NCBI GenBank assembly: GCA_020025305.1
Contig: JAHHSG010000001.1
Coordinates: 62,001 to 126,000, forward strand
Direction of reading: 5' to 3'
Length of the DNA stretch: 64,000 nucleotides
DNA from: Oscillospiraceae bacterium
GTDB taxonomy: Bacteria; Bacillota; Clostridia; Oscillospirales; Oscillospiraceae
Part shown: positions 16,311 to 25,288 of the stretch, one piece after another
How the letters are laid out: every line of letters begins with the position of its first letter
Numbering within the stretch: position 1 is the stretch's first letter
Notes under the pieces: generated by a model
Seen by the model: the letters and a program-made list of their open reading frames with translations, nothing else
Told to the model about the DNA's origin: nothing
The model's database searches: none
Position numbers and translations under genes: made by a program

Positions 16311-17561
16311 ATGGCGAATATTTTGGAACAATCTATGCAGTATTTGGAGAGCTGCGACAGTGAAATCGCAGGTCTGCTGCAAAGTGAATATACCCGGCAG
16401 GAGAATAATATTGAGCTGATTGCATCGGAGAATGTGGCGTCTGCCGCAGTGATCTGTGCTATGGGCTCTGTGCTGACCAACAAGTACGCAGAGGGCTATC
16501 CCGGTCGGCGCTATTACGGTGGCTGCCAAATTGTGGACGAGGTGGAGCGGATTGCCATTGCGCGGGCTAAGGCGCTTTTCGGCGCAGAGTACGTGAATGT
16601 GCAGCCTCATTCCGGCGCACAGGCCAATTTGGAGGTCTACGCAGCCCTGCTGCAGCCCGGAGATACGCTGATGGGCATGGATCTGGCGAACGGAGGCCAT
16701 TTGACCCACGGCGCTAAAGTAAATTTGTCCGGTAAACTCTACAACTCCGTCAGCTACGGCGTAGATCCCGTGACCGGGCGGATTGATTATGATATGGTAG
16801 AGAATTTGGTGAAGGAGCACCACCCCAAGCTGCTGGTGGCCGGCGCCTCGGCCTATCCCCGGAAGATTGACTTTGCCGCTTTTGCCGACATTGCCCATCG
16901 CCATGGGGCACTGCTGATGGTGGATATGGCACATATTGCTGGGCTTGTGGCGGGCGGACAGCACATGAACCCCGTGCCCTATGCCGATGTGGTGACAACC
17001 ACCACCCACAAGACGCTGCGGGGCCCGCGCGGGGGGATGATCCTGGCGAAGGAGGAGTTCGGCAAGAAGCTCAACAGCGCCGTGTTTCCCGGGTCCCAGG
17101 GAGGTCCTTTGATGCACGTTATTGCCGGTAAGGCGGTATGCTTGCAGGAAGCGGCGTCTCCTGCTTTTGCCAAGTATGCAGCGGATGTGGTAGCCAATGC
17201 AGCGGCCTTTGCCGAGAGTCTTCGTGCCCACGGCTTTGACATGGTTTCCGGTGGTACGGATAACCATCTGATGTTAGTAGATCTCCGCAAAAAGAACATC
17301 ACCGGTAAGGAGTTGCAGGACAAGCTGGACAGAGTTCACATTACCCTCAATAAAAATGCCATTCCTAACGATCCGGAGAAACCCGGTGTTACCAGTGGTG
17401 TGCGCATCGGCACGCCGGTGGTGACCACCCGCGGTTTCCGTCCCGAAGAAATGGAACAGATTGTCCAGTGCATTGACTGGGCGGTGGAGGATTGCGACGG
17501 CAACCGTGCCAAGATTATGGAGCAGGTGGCCGCTCTCATAGAGAAGCATCCCCTTTATTAA
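16311..17561 (+). CDS. glyA: Serine hydroxymethyltransferase
   Basis: PLP enzyme interconverting serine and glycine with tetrahydrofolate, supplying one-carbon units. From the ATG at 16311 the protein has 416 residues, the usual length; an in-frame ATG at 16251 would add 20 unrelated residues and lies too near the -10 box. Motifs: NIELIASENVAS, EGYPGRRYYGG, NVQPHSGAQAN, VDMAHIAGLVA, the PLP lysine in TTTTHKTLRGPRGG, and GVRIGTP. AAAGGA lies 11 bases upstream. A palindromic terminator follows the stop codon. Confidence 0.97.
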   Translation: MANILEQSMQYLESCDSEIAGLLQSEYTRQENNIELIASENVASAAVICAMGSVLTNKYAEGYPGRRYYGGCQIVDEVERIAIARAKALFGAEYVNVQPHSGAQANLEVYAALLQPGDTLMGMDLANGGHLTHGAKVNLSGKLYNSVSYGVDPVTGRIDYDMVENLVKEHHPKLLVAGASAYPRKIDFAAFADIAHRHGALLMVDMAHIAGLVAGGQHMNPVPYADVVTTTTHKTLRGPRGGMILAKEEFGKKLNSAVFPGSQGGPLMHVIAGKAVCLQEAASPAFAKYAADVVANAAAFAESLRAHGFDMVSGGTDNHLMLVDLRKKNITGKELQDKLDRVHITLNKNAIPNDPEKPGVTSGVRIGTPVVTTRGFRPEEMEQIVQCIDWAVEDCDGNRAKIMEQVAALIEKHPLY

Positions 17562-17570
17562 TGCACAAAA

Positions 17571-17597
17571 GCCGCAGACTGCAGTCTGCGGCTTTTT
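17571..17597 (+). terminator. Terminator of glyA
   Basis: Perfect 10-bp stem GCCGCAGACT/AGTCTGCGGC with a two-base centre, followed by T5. Confidence 0.9.
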
Positions 17598-17598
17598 C

Positions 17599-17627
17599 TT
17601 GCGCTTTCGCGGGCGGCGTGATAAGAT
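17599..17627 (+). promoter_or_regulatory. Putative promoter of the SDR gene
   Basis: TTGCGC (17599-17604) and TAAGAT (17622-17627), 17-base spacer, immediately after the glyA terminator. Confidence 0.55.
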
Positions 17628-17657
17628 AGGGAAAAACACAAGAAAGGCGGCAAAACA

Positions 17658-18434
17658 ATGAAGAAAATTGCAGTGGTCACAGGTGCATCCAGCGGCATGG
17701 GCAAGCGCTTTGCCGAGACGCTGACCAAGTGGGGCAGCGACTTTGATGAGGTGTGGGTGATTGCCCGAAGAGCCGATCGGCTGGAGGAGTTAAAGAGCAT
17801 CCTCCCCTTCCCGGTGCGGCCTTTGGCCATGGACCTGACCAATCGGGCCAGCTTTGCTGCCTATGAGGATATGTTAAAGGCGGAGGAACCTTGCGTGGAA
17901 TTGCTGATCAACGCCAGCGGCTTTGGGAAGTTCAGCGCATCAATGGATACACCCCTCCATGTGAATCTCAACATGGTGGATCTCAACTGCCAGGCCGTGA
18001 TGGCCATGTGCCAGATGACAGTGCCCTATATGCCTGCTGGCGGCCATATCATCAATATCGCCTCTGTGGCGGCATTTCAGCCCATTCCCTATATCAATGT
18101 CTACGCTGCCAGTAAGGCGTTTGTGCTCAGCTACAGCCGTGCGCTGAATCGGGAGCTGGAGGGCCGCGGTATCGGTGTGACGGCAGTGTGTCCCTTCTGG
18201 ACAAAGACGGAGTTCTTTGACCGGGCTGTCGTCGAGGGCGAGGAGCCGGTGGTAAAGACGTATCTTGCTATGTATGAACCGGAGCAGATCGTGGCCCGGG
18301 CGTGGCGGGATGCCAAGCGCGGCAGGGATGTGAGTAAATTCGGCTTTGTGGCGCGGGCACAAGCGGGACTTGTGAAGGCGCTGCCCCACTCCCTTGTGAT
18401 GGATGTGTGGATGCACCAGCAGAAGTTGCAATAA
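17658..18434 (+). CDS. Short-chain dehydrogenase/reductase
   Basis: A 258-residue classical SDR with the dinucleotide motif VVTGASSGMG at residues 6-15, a NASG strand segment near 90, catalytic serine in NIASVAA, and YAASK (catalytic Tyr and Lys near 155-159). Such enzymes reduce or oxidise alcohol and keto groups with NAD(P)H; the substrate cannot be told from sequence. AAAGGCGG precedes the ATG. It is probably co-transcribed with the small membrane protein that follows. It does not closely resemble the second SDR of this window at 53941-54732. Confidence 0.88.
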   Translation: MKKIAVVTGASSGMGKRFAETLTKWGSDFDEVWVIARRADRLEELKSILPFPVRPLAMDLTNRASFAAYEDMLKAEEPCVELLINASGFGKFSASMDTPLHVNLNMVDLNCQAVMAMCQMTVPYMPAGGHIINIASVAAFQPIPYINVYAASKAFVLSYSRALNRELEGRGIGVTAVCPFWTKTEFFDRAVVEGEEPVVKTYLAMYEPEQIVARAWRDAKRGRDVSKFGFVARAQAGLVKALPHSLVMDVWMHQQKLQ

Positions 18435-18451
18435 AAGGCGGTGGATCATAC

Positions 18452-18661
18452 ATGGGTAGAACCATATGGAAGTATATAGGGATTGGTATCCTTGTGGACC
18501 TTGGTGCTATGTTCTTTGCGGAATTGGCAGGAGATTTCTTCAATGGTATGTCCTGGGGTGATGCTGCCGTGTTGGGCGGGATCCTATATCTTTGTATCCT
18601 CATTGTCGTATGCACGGGCGTGCTCTTGCACCATATGGACAAGAACCATCCAGAGCGATAG
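18452..18661 (+). CDS. Small two-helix membrane protein, function unknown
   Basis: A 69-residue protein with two hydrophobic segments (about residues 5-27 and 38-60) joined by an acidic loop, and a short charged tail (HMDKNHPER). I do not recognise a family. The ATG at 18452 is 17 bases past the SDR stop with a weak AAGG-type site; an in-frame ATG at 18407 would overlap the SDR and has no site. It ends just before a strong bidirectional terminator. Confidence 0.6.
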   Translation: MGRTIWKYIGIGILVDLGAMFFAELAGDFFNGMSWGDAAVLGGILYLCILIVVCTGVLLHHMDKNHPER

Positions 18662-18670
18662 TATCAAATG

Positions 18671-18708
18671 AAAAACCCGGCGCAGAACTTGGTTCTGCGC
18701 CGGGTTTT
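18671..18708. terminator. Bidirectional terminator between the small membrane protein gene and thrB
   Basis: A 13-bp perfect stem (18676-18688 with 18692-18704), loop TTG, flanked by AAAAA and TTTT. It serves two convergent transcription units. Confidence 0.93.
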
Positions 18709-18715
18709 GGCGATG

Positions 18716-19597
18716 TTAGGAAAGGGTTACCTGCACGCCGTTGTAATCTACCGGCAGCGACAGCTGTGTCCAATGCTCCGACAGTTCCGGCAGACGCTCT
18801 GCCAGCGCTTCATCAAAACCTTCCTCCATGGACAGGCACAGCAGTGTAGGGCCTGCCCCGGAAATACAGAAGGCGAGAGCACCGCACTCCAGTGCCAGCT
18901 TTTTGACCTGCTCATAGCCACGAATAAGAACGCTGCGGTAGGGCTGGTGCAGCCGATCCTGAAGAGAAACACGGATCAGATCGCCATCACCCAGTTCCAG
19001 CGCCTTCAGAAGAACGGCGGCACGGGAGACATTAAAGACGGCGTCCCCGTAGGGGACTTCCTTGGGTAAAACGCTGCGGGCCCGATGGGTGCTCAGCTCA
19101 AAATCCGGAATCAGTGCTGTAAAGTGAAGGGCGGGGTGCACGTTGTACCGGGCGGCTACAGGATGACCGTCCTCCACAAAGGAGGCCACCAGTCCGCCCA
19201 GCAGGGCGGGTGCCAGATTGTCCGGGTGTCCTTCAATGTCGTTGCAGATGCCCAGCAGCTGCAGCGGGGTGAAAGGGCTGCCGTGGAGGGCATTGGCGGC
19301 GGCGGCACCGGCGACGATCAGAGAAGCCGAGGAGCCCAAACCACGGCAGATGGGGATCTCCGTGTGCATGGTGATGGAAAGACCGGGCATAGGAAGTCCC
19401 AAAGCATCCATTACGGAGCGATAGGACACCACGGCCAGATTTTCCTCGTTGCAGTAGGCGTCCTCGCAGCCTGTAAAGTGCAAACCGGAGTCCGTCTGTG
19501 CAAAGGTAAACGTATTGTAGAGCGCCAGCGCACAGCCGAAGGTATCGAAGCCGGGGCCGATATTGGCAGTAGTAGCAGGGACGCGAACAGTTACCAC
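18716..19597 (-). CDS. thrB: Homoserine kinase
   Basis: GHMP-family kinase making O-phosphohomoserine from homoserine, feeding ThrC. The 293-residue protein has VRVPATTANIGPGFDTFG at the N-terminus, the phosphate loop IPICRGLGSSAS near residue 85, GHPDNLAPALLGG, and the C-terminal ISGAGPTLLCL. The start is a GTG at 19597 that overlaps the thrC stop by seven bases; GTGAGG lies upstream and no ATG is suitably placed. No homoserine dehydrogenase gene occurs in this window. Confidence 0.95.
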   Translation of the reverse strand: MVTVRVPATTANIGPGFDTFGCALALYNTFTFAQTDSGLHFTGCEDAYCNEENLAVVSYRSVMDALGLPMPGLSITMHTEIPICRGLGSSASLIVAGAAAANALHGSPFTPLQLLGICNDIEGHPDNLAPALLGGLVASFVEDGHPVAARYNVHPALHFTALIPDFELSTHRARSVLPKEVPYGDAVFNVSRAAVLLKALELGDGDLIRVSLQDRLHQPYRSVLIRGYEQVKKLALECGALAFCISGAGPTLLCLSMEEGFDEALAERLPELSEHWTQLSLPVDYNGVQVTLS

Positions 19598-21066
19598 TGC
19601 GCCTCACCCACTTTCTCCAGCACGTAGTCCAGCATCTTCTCTCGATCAATGACATCCCGGTGGCGCACCGGCAGTTCTGCCAACGATGCCAGATTTTTCG
19701 GAATGGGCACGCCGGTACACTGGTGGAGCTGCTCCATCAGCGCAAAGGCATCTTCACAAGGGGGCTGGCCCAGAGCGGAGAGAACGGCAGCGGGGAATTT
19801 ATAGGGGGAGGCGGTGGAGAGCACCACTACCGGGGCGTCATCCGTCCGTCGTGCCATGAACTGGTCTGCCACGGCCCAAGCCACGGCGGTATGAGGATCC
19901 AAGAGATAACCGGACTCCTTCCAGACACGGCAAATCACGGCGGCGGCCTGCTCGTCATTGCAGCAGCCGCAGCTGAATTCGGCTTTCAGCTTGCCCAACA
20001 GGGCCTCACTGATCTGATAGTGACCGTCACGATTCAGCTGTTTCATTAAGGAGGCTACATACTCGTTATCGCAGCCGGAGAGCAGGTACAAAAGCCGCTC
20101 CAGATTGCTGGAAACCAGAATGTCCATGGAGGGGGAAGTGGTTTTGTGGAAGGGACGGCGCTTATCATAGACGCCAGTGGTCAAAAAGTCGGTGAGGACA
20201 TTGTTGGCGTTGGAAGCGCAGATGAGCCGCCCTACCGGCAGACCCAGGAGCTTGGCAAAATAGCCCGCCAGAATATCACCGAAGTTACCGGTGGGCACTA
20301 CAAAGTGAGCCGGTTGACCGGGCTTGATGCGGTCGGAATGAACCAGGTCTGCGTACGACTTGAAATAATAAGCAATCTGGGGCGCCAGACGGCCGATGTT
20401 GATGGAGTTGGCAGAGGACAGGCATACGTGGCCCAGATCCCGCTGAGCACATGCAGAAAAAATCTCCTTCACGCCGGCCTGTGCATCATCAAAGTTGCCG
20501 CGCACAGCGCAGACGCATACATTATTGCCCTGCTGGGTGGTCATCTGCGCTTGTTGAATGGGAGAGACACCGCCCTCGGGGTAAAAAACAATGATGCGGG
20601 TGCCGGGCACATCCCGAAAGCCCTCCAGAGCTGCTTTGCCCGTATCGCCGGAGGTGGCGGTGAGGATCACAATCTCATCGCCGGAGCCCTCCACGTCCCG
20701 GGCGGTGGTCATCAGATGGGGCAGTAAGCTCAATGCCACATCTTTAAAGGCACTGGTGGGGCCGCGGAACAGCTCCAACACATAGCGATCCGCTACGGGT
20801 ACCACAGGCGTCAGGTCGGGGGCGGAAAATTTTCCTTCATAGCCGTTATGCACCAGAGCGTTCATGTCTGGAAATTCCGGCAGCAGCGCTGCGAGAATGG
20901 AAGCGGACATCTCCATGGGCTCCAGCTCCAAAACGGAGCGCCAATCGAAGTTCAGGTCATTAAAGTCATCCAGAATATAGAGTCCGCCATCCGGGGCAAT
21001 GCCGTTGAGCACGGCACGGGTAGAGGAGGCCTGCAAACGGTGGTCACGAGTGCTTTGATACATCAT
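19591..21066 (-). CDS. thrC: Threonine synthase
   Basis: PLP enzyme converting O-phosphohomoserine to threonine. The 491-residue protein has the N-terminal TRAVLNGIAPDGGLY typical of the long ThrC class, the PLP lysine in FRGPTSAFKD near residue 105, TATSGDTGKAALEG, the SANSINIGRLAPQ segment and VPTGNFGDILAGY. Two adjacent ATGs (21066, 21063) follow GGAG; the frame stays open upstream but those residues do not resemble the family and lie across the promoter. It is translationally coupled to thrB. Confidence 0.95.
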   Translation of the reverse strand: MMYQSTRDHRLQASSTRAVLNGIAPDGGLYILDDFNDLNFDWRSVLELEPMEMSASILAALLPEFPDMNALVHNGYEGKFSAPDLTPVVPVADRYVLELFRGPTSAFKDVALSLLPHLMTTARDVEGSGDEIVILTATSGDTGKAALEGFRDVPGTRIIVFYPEGGVSPIQQAQMTTQQGNNVCVCAVRGNFDDAQAGVKEIFSACAQRDLGHVCLSSANSINIGRLAPQIAYYFKSYADLVHSDRIKPGQPAHFVVPTGNFGDILAGYFAKLLGLPVGRLICASNANNVLTDFLTTGVYDKRRPFHKTTSPSMDILVSSNLERLLYLLSGCDNEYVASLMKQLNRDGHYQISEALLGKLKAEFSCGCCNDEQAAAVICRVWKESGYLLDPHTAVAWAVADQFMARRTDDAPVVVLSTASPYKFPAAVLSALGQPPCEDAFALMEQLHQCTGVPIPKNLASLAELPVRHRDVIDREKMLDYVLEKVGEAQW

Positions 21067-21107
21067 ACAACTTGCTCCAATCTTTTTCTTGCATTCTGCA
21101 TAAACAT

Positions 21108-21136
21108 ATGATACTATGTCTCCAAAGAAAAAGCAA
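21108..21136 (-). promoter_or_regulatory. Promoter of thrC-thrB
   Basis: On the minus strand TTGCTT (21136-21131) and TATCAT (21113-21108) with 17-base spacing. The rest of the 175-base gap to lysC shows no clear lysC promoter. Confidence 0.7.
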
Positions 21137-21241
21137 GTGTTTTTCTGATGTAGACGTATAAAAGACCCAATCGGAGGGGGTTTTTGCGAAGAAAAACACG
21201 GGGACAAGGTATGAACTATTCCTGAGAAAAGGAGCAATAAT

Positions 21242-22558
21242 ATGTTGAAAGTACTTAAATTTGGCGGATCTTCTATGGCGGACGCTGTGCAGTTTGCTAA
21301 AGTGAAGGCGATTGTGGAGGCAGATCCAGGGCGGCGGGTCGTGGTGGTTTCGGCTGCAGGAAAACGATGCAAGGACGACCATAAGATCACCGACTTATTG
21401 TATTTGTGTCATGCACACATGCAGTATGGTGTCCCCTGTGATGGAATTTTCGATATGATCCAAAAGCGCTATTTGCAAATTCGGGACGATTTGGGACTGA
21501 CCACTGATCTGGAAAGCGAGTTTGCAGCGCTGCGCAGCAAGATGGATATGGGGATCTCAAAGGAAGAACTGGTTTCCCGGGGGGAATACTTTTCCGCACG
21601 GCTCATGGCTGATTATCTGGGGTTTGATTTCCTGGATGCGGAGCTGTGGCTGAAATTCAATTTGGACGGCACCGTCGATCAGGAGGCCACCTATGAGGCA
21701 TTGCGGAGGGCGGCTTCCGGGCGCTGTGTGGTGATCCCCGGCTTCTACGGTGCCATGCCCGATGGTACCATCAAGACCTTCACTCGCGGAGGCAGTGACA
21801 TTACCGGTGCACTGGCGGCGGCGGCACTGGACGCCGACATCTATGAGAACTGGACGGACGTATCCGGCTTTTTGATGGCCGATCCCAAAATTGTCCACGA
21901 TCCCCAGCCCATTGAACGCATTACTTACGCTGAGCTGCGTGAGTTGAGCTATATCGGTGCACAGGTACTTCACGAGGGGACGATCTTCCCTGTGCGGGAG
22001 AAGAACATTGCACTGAATATTCGCAATACCAACCAGCCCGATCACCCCGGCACTATGATCCGGGAGTCTTTTGATGAGCAAGAAGTGCCGGATAACCGAT
22101 TCATCACCGGCATTGCGGGACGGAAGAATTTCTCCGTTATCTCCCTGACCAAGAGTGGTATGTCCTCCGAGGTGGGGGTTCTGCGCCGGATTTTGGAACT
22201 GCTGGAAAAGTACAATGTATCGGTGGAATACCTGCCTTCCGGCATTGACTGCGTATCTCTGGTGGTGGCAACGGATAAGGTGGCATCCTGCATCTATCAG
22301 CTGATGGGCGATTTGCAAAAGGAGATCAAGCCCGATAAGCTCCATGTGATTGACAACATCGCCATTGTGGCTGCCGTTGGCCGAAAGATGGCGTTCAAGC
22401 CCGGCAGCTCCGGTAAAATTTTTGCCCGTCTCGGCGAAAATGGCATCAATATCCGCATGATCACCCAAGGGCCGGAGGAACTGAACGTGATTGTGGGCGT
22501 GGACAATAAGGACTTTGCCAATACCATTCGTGTGTTGTATGATAGTTTTGTGAAGTAA
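21242..22558 (+). CDS. lysC: Aspartate kinase
   Basis: Phosphorylates aspartate, first step toward lysine, threonine and methionine. The 438-residue protein starts with LKFGGSSMAD, continues with VVVSAAGKR, the substrate loop TFTRGGSDITGAL near residue 178 and SYIGAQVLHEGTIFP. It ends with two ACT domains (about residues 295-360 and 370-435) that normally bind lysine or threonine. AAAAGGAG precedes the ATG by seven bases. It is followed 12 bases later by asd. No lysine riboswitch stands before it, so allostery may be the main control. Confidence 0.96.
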   Translation: MLKVLKFGGSSMADAVQFAKVKAIVEADPGRRVVVVSAAGKRCKDDHKITDLLYLCHAHMQYGVPCDGIFDMIQKRYLQIRDDLGLTTDLESEFAALRSKMDMGISKEELVSRGEYFSARLMADYLGFDFLDAELWLKFNLDGTVDQEATYEALRRAASGRCVVIPGFYGAMPDGTIKTFTRGGSDITGALAAAALDADIYENWTDVSGFLMADPKIVHDPQPIERITYAELRELSYIGAQVLHEGTIFPVREKNIALNIRNTNQPDHPGTMIRESFDEQEVPDNRFITGIAGRKNFSVISLTKSGMSSEVGVLRRILELLEKYNVSVEYLPSGIDCVSLVVATDKVASCIYQLMGDLQKEIKPDKLHVIDNIAIVAAVGRKMAFKPGSSGKIFARLGENGINIRMITQGPEELNVIVGVDNKDFANTIRVLYDSFVK

Positions 22559-22570
22559 GGAGAGAGAACA

Positions 22571-23563
22571 ATGAAAATCGGTATTCTGGGCGCCACCGGT
22601 GCAGTGGGCCGCGAAATGATGAAAATTTTGGCAGAGCGCAACTTCCCGGCCGATGAGCTGCGCCTGCTGGCCAGCCCCCGTTCTGTGGGGCAGAAGTTGG
22701 AGTGGCAGGGGCAGACGCTGGAAGTGCAGCTGGCCTGCGACGAGGCTTTTGAGGGCCTCGATATTGTATTAGGCGCAGCGGAGAACGACATTGCCGAGCG
22801 GTTTGCTCCCGCCATTGTCAGGGCCGGTGCCGTGTTTGTGGATAACTCCAGTGCTTTTCGTCTCCATGATGATGTGCCGCTGGTGGTGCCTGAGATCAAT
22901 CCCGGGGATGTGAAGAGACATCAGGGAATCATTGCTAATCCCAACTGCACAACTATCATTTCTCTGGTTGCCGTCAATGCTCTGAACGTTGACAGCCCCA
23001 TTGAAACCATGGTGGCATCCAGTTATCAGGCTGTTTCCGGTGCCGGTGCTGCCGGACCTGTGGAACTGATAGAACAGGTGGATGCCATTAGACGGGGCGA
23101 ATGCGTGACTCCCAAGGTGTTCCAGCACCAGATCGCCTTTAATGTGATTCCTCAGATCGGCGGCGAAGCTTTTGAGGGCTATACTTCCGAGGAGATGAAG
23201 CTGCAAAATGAGGGCAGACGCATCATGCATCTGCCGGATCTTCGAGTCAGCTGCACCTGTGTGCGTGTGCCGGTAGTGCGCAGCCACAGTGTATCCATTG
23301 TGGTTCGTACCAAGGAGAAAATCAGTGTGGAGCGCGCCCGTGAACTGATTGGGCAGGCACCCGGATGCCGTTTGGTGGACGATTTGGCAAATAAGGTCTA
23401 TCCGATGCCGCTGGATACCAGCAATCAGGACATTGTGTTTGTAGGCCGTATCCGTGAAGATTTGACGGCGGACAACGGCTTAAACATCTGGTGCTGCGGC
23501 GATCAGGTGCGTAAAGGCGCTGCAACCAATGCTGTGCAGATTGCAGAATTGCTCATTCAGTAA
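22571..23563 (+). CDS. asd: Aspartate-semialdehyde dehydrogenase
   Basis: Reduces aspartyl-4-phosphate to aspartate semialdehyde with NADPH. The 330-residue protein has the Rossmann start IGILGATGAVGREM, DNSSAFR, the catalytic cysteine in NPNCTT (residue 126), SYQAVSGAG, and VPVVRSHSVS. AAGGAGAG precedes the ATG and the spacing to lysC implies one transcript. A terminator follows. Confidence 0.96.
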   Translation: MKIGILGATGAVGREMMKILAERNFPADELRLLASPRSVGQKLEWQGQTLEVQLACDEAFEGLDIVLGAAENDIAERFAPAIVRAGAVFVDNSSAFRLHDDVPLVVPEINPGDVKRHQGIIANPNCTTIISLVAVNALNVDSPIETMVASSYQAVSGAGAAGPVELIEQVDAIRRGECVTPKVFQHQIAFNVIPQIGGEAFEGYTSEEMKLQNEGRRIMHLPDLRVSCTCVRVPVVRSHSVSIVVRTKEKISVERARELIGQAPGCRLVDDLANKVYPMPLDTSNQDIVFVGRIREDLTADNGLNIWCCGDQVRKGAATNAVQIAELLIQ

Positions 23564-23583
23564 AGACATCGCATAAAAAGCCC

Positions 23584-23616
23584 AAGAGGGAAACCATGAA
23601 AGGTTTCCCTCTTTTT
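23584..23616 (+). terminator. Terminator of lysC-asd
   Basis: A 12-bp stem (23584-23595 with 23602-23613) with a six-base loop, running into TTT. Confidence 0.88.
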
Positions 23617-23617
23617 G

Positions 23618-23649
23618 TATAAAGAAAACCACTCGCTAGGCGAGTGGTT
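23618..23649 (-). terminator. Minus-strand terminator downstream of the NSS transporter gene
   Basis: A 10-bp stem AACCACTCGC/GCGAGTGGTT (23627-23649) followed on the minus strand by TTTTCTTTA. It lies about 230 bases past the transporter stop, leaving a long untranslated stretch with further pairing potential. Confidence 0.75.
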
Positions 23650-23830
23650 CCAAAGAAGCCTTAAGGGATCATGCAGAGGCGTGTTGCCCTGACCATATTC
23701 ATATGCCGGGAGCAATCCCACTGTCTCTGTCTTTGGTGTAGTACAGGGAGCTGAAAGTAAGAACTGCCTGATGATTTTGGCCGATACAATCATCAGCTTG
23801 AGGAAGAGATAGGATGGGCCAGTTGCGTAG
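23650..23830 (-). ncRNA. Candidate structured RNA or long 3' UTR
   Basis: Between the transporter stop (23880) and its terminator the sequence can form a paired rod. CCCTG (23687-23691) pairs with CAGGG (23744-23748); further out 23668-23676 pairs with 23764-23772 with one mismatch, leaving an asymmetric internal loop of 10 and 15 bases. A GGGA-GCAA-TCCC hairpin lies in the apical part. A 9-bp hairpin (23768-23776 with 23788-23796) would compete with the outer helix. The layout recalls 6S RNA but I cannot confirm it; no clear promoter was found. No convincing protein gene lies here. Confidence 0.35.
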
Positions 23831-23879
23831 GAAGGAGTTTGCGGGCCTGTTTATGGGCGGTTTTCATGAGATAGGAGAA

Positions 23880-25208
23880 TCAGCCGATACCGCCGTAGAC
23901 AATGCCCAAGATCAAGACCAAAAGGGTAATGCCGCAAAAAATGTATTTTCCAACCGGTTCAAACCATTGGCCGATGGGTTTGTCAGCACCTTGCTGCGCT
24001 TTTTCTCTGGCAAACTGAGGTCCGCATACCCAGAAGAACATCACGCCGGCCAACAATGCACCCAGCGGGCAGAGATAGATGGAGCACACATCCATCCAGC
24101 CGCTGACGATACCCTCAATGCACACACCTATTGCTGTGGCAATTACCGCGACCATACCAACGGCCTTGGTGCGAGAGAGGTGGAAGAAGGTCTGCAGCGC
24201 TTCTACCGGTGTCTCAAAGAGATTGACAAGAGAGGTGAGAGAGGCAAAGAGTACCGCAAGGAAAAAGATGAACATAAATAAGCTGCCGCCGGGCATCTGC
24301 TTAAATACGGTGGGCATGGTGATAAACATGAGAGGCGGGCCGGAGGCAGGATCCAGACCGTAGGCAAACACGGCAGGGACAATTACAAAGGCCGCCAACA
24401 GGGCTGCCAGCGTGTCAAAGAAGGCAATGGTATTCGCCGAGCGGGGAATATCCTGATCCCACTTGAGGTAGGAACCATAGACAACTGTACCGGTACCGGC
24501 CAGGCTCAAAGAGAAGAAAGCCTGGCCTAGAGCATAGATCCATGTTTTAGGCTGAAGAAGGTAACTCCAGTCGGGGATGAGCAGATAGCGGTAGCCGTCT
24601 ATGGCGTTATCCAACGTAAAGATGCGGACAGCCAGCACAAGGAACATGAGATAGAAAAGAGGAATCATGATCTTGTTCATCTTCTCAATGCCAGACTGAA
24701 TACCCAGAATCATCACGGCAAAGGTGATGACGAGGCCTAAAATATGCCAGCCTACACTGCCGAAGGCGCTGGCGGTGGAACCGAAGTAAGCGCCGCTGTT
24801 TTCCGCAGCCATGACACTGCCGCTGAGAGATCCAAAGAGAAATTTCAAGATCCAGCCTACCACCACAGAGTAGCCAATGCCCAAAGCCAGACCACCCAGC
24901 ACCGGAATGACGGCCAGCAGCGTGCCGGGATTCTTTCCCTTGCCCCGCATTTCCGTGGCTTTACCAAAGGCGCCCAGCGTACCACTCTCCATGGCGCGAC
25001 CCAGCGTCATCTCGCCGATGAGACCGGTATGTCCAAGCAAAATGACGAACAGAAGATAGGGAAGTAAGAAAGCGGCACCGCCAAACTGTCCCAGCCGATA
25101 GGGGAAGAGCCATATGTTGCCCATTCCCACAGCCGACCCAATACAGGCAAGCCGGAAGCCCCATTTACCAGAAAAGCTGTCCCGAGGCAGGGAAGTTTTA
25201 TCACTCAT
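23880..25208 (-). CDS. Sodium-dependent transporter, NSS (SNF) family
   Basis: A 442-residue membrane protein with about eleven to twelve hydrophobic segments. It starts with the family signature FRLACIGSAVGMGNIWLFPYR-like sodium site region (residues 18-38) and has the TM6 unwound-helix segment QAFFSLSLAGTG. Bacterial members such as LeuT, TnaT and MhsT import amino acids with sodium. The substrate is not predictable here; its position between a LysO-type exporter and lysC-asd hints at an amino acid. GAGG lies upstream of the ATG, and a weak promoter sits at 25241-25269. Confidence 0.93.
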   Translation of the reverse strand: MSDKTSLPRDSFSGKWGFRLACIGSAVGMGNIWLFPYRLGQFGGAAFLLPYLLFVILLGHTGLIGEMTLGRAMESGTLGAFGKATEMRGKGKNPGTLLAVIPVLGGLALGIGYSVVVGWILKFLFGSLSGSVMAAENSGAYFGSTASAFGSVGWHILGLVITFAVMILGIQSGIEKMNKIMIPLFYLMFLVLAVRIFTLDNAIDGYRYLLIPDWSYLLQPKTWIYALGQAFFSLSLAGTGTVVYGSYLKWDQDIPRSANTIAFFDTLAALLAAFVIVPAVFAYGLDPASGPPLMFITMPTVFKQMPGGSLFMFIFFLAVLFASLTSLVNLFETPVEALQTFFHLSRTKAVGMVAVIATAIGVCIEGIVSGWMDVCSIYLCPLGALLAGVMFFWVCGPQFAREKAQQGADKPIGQWFEPVGKYIFCGITLLVLILGIVYGGIG

Positions 25209-25240
25209 AGGAATATCCTCACAGCAAAAATTATTTCAAT

Positions 25241-25269
25241 ATAGTAGCATAAAAAAGAGAGATGAGCAA
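25241..25269 (-). promoter_or_regulatory. Possible promoter of the NSS transporter gene
   Basis: On the minus strand TTGCTC (25269-25264) and TACTAT (25246-25241), 17-base spacer. The -10 matches only four of six positions, so transcription from the lysO-like gene may also contribute. Confidence 0.4.
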
Positions 25270-25288
25270 GAGTGCGGCGTTTTTTATG

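Noticed and set aside
21139..21241. Possible riboswitch or attenuator before lysC
   Set aside because: Only a short imperfect CCC/GGG pairing before a T-run; none of the lysine-aptamer segments seen at 43 kb are present.
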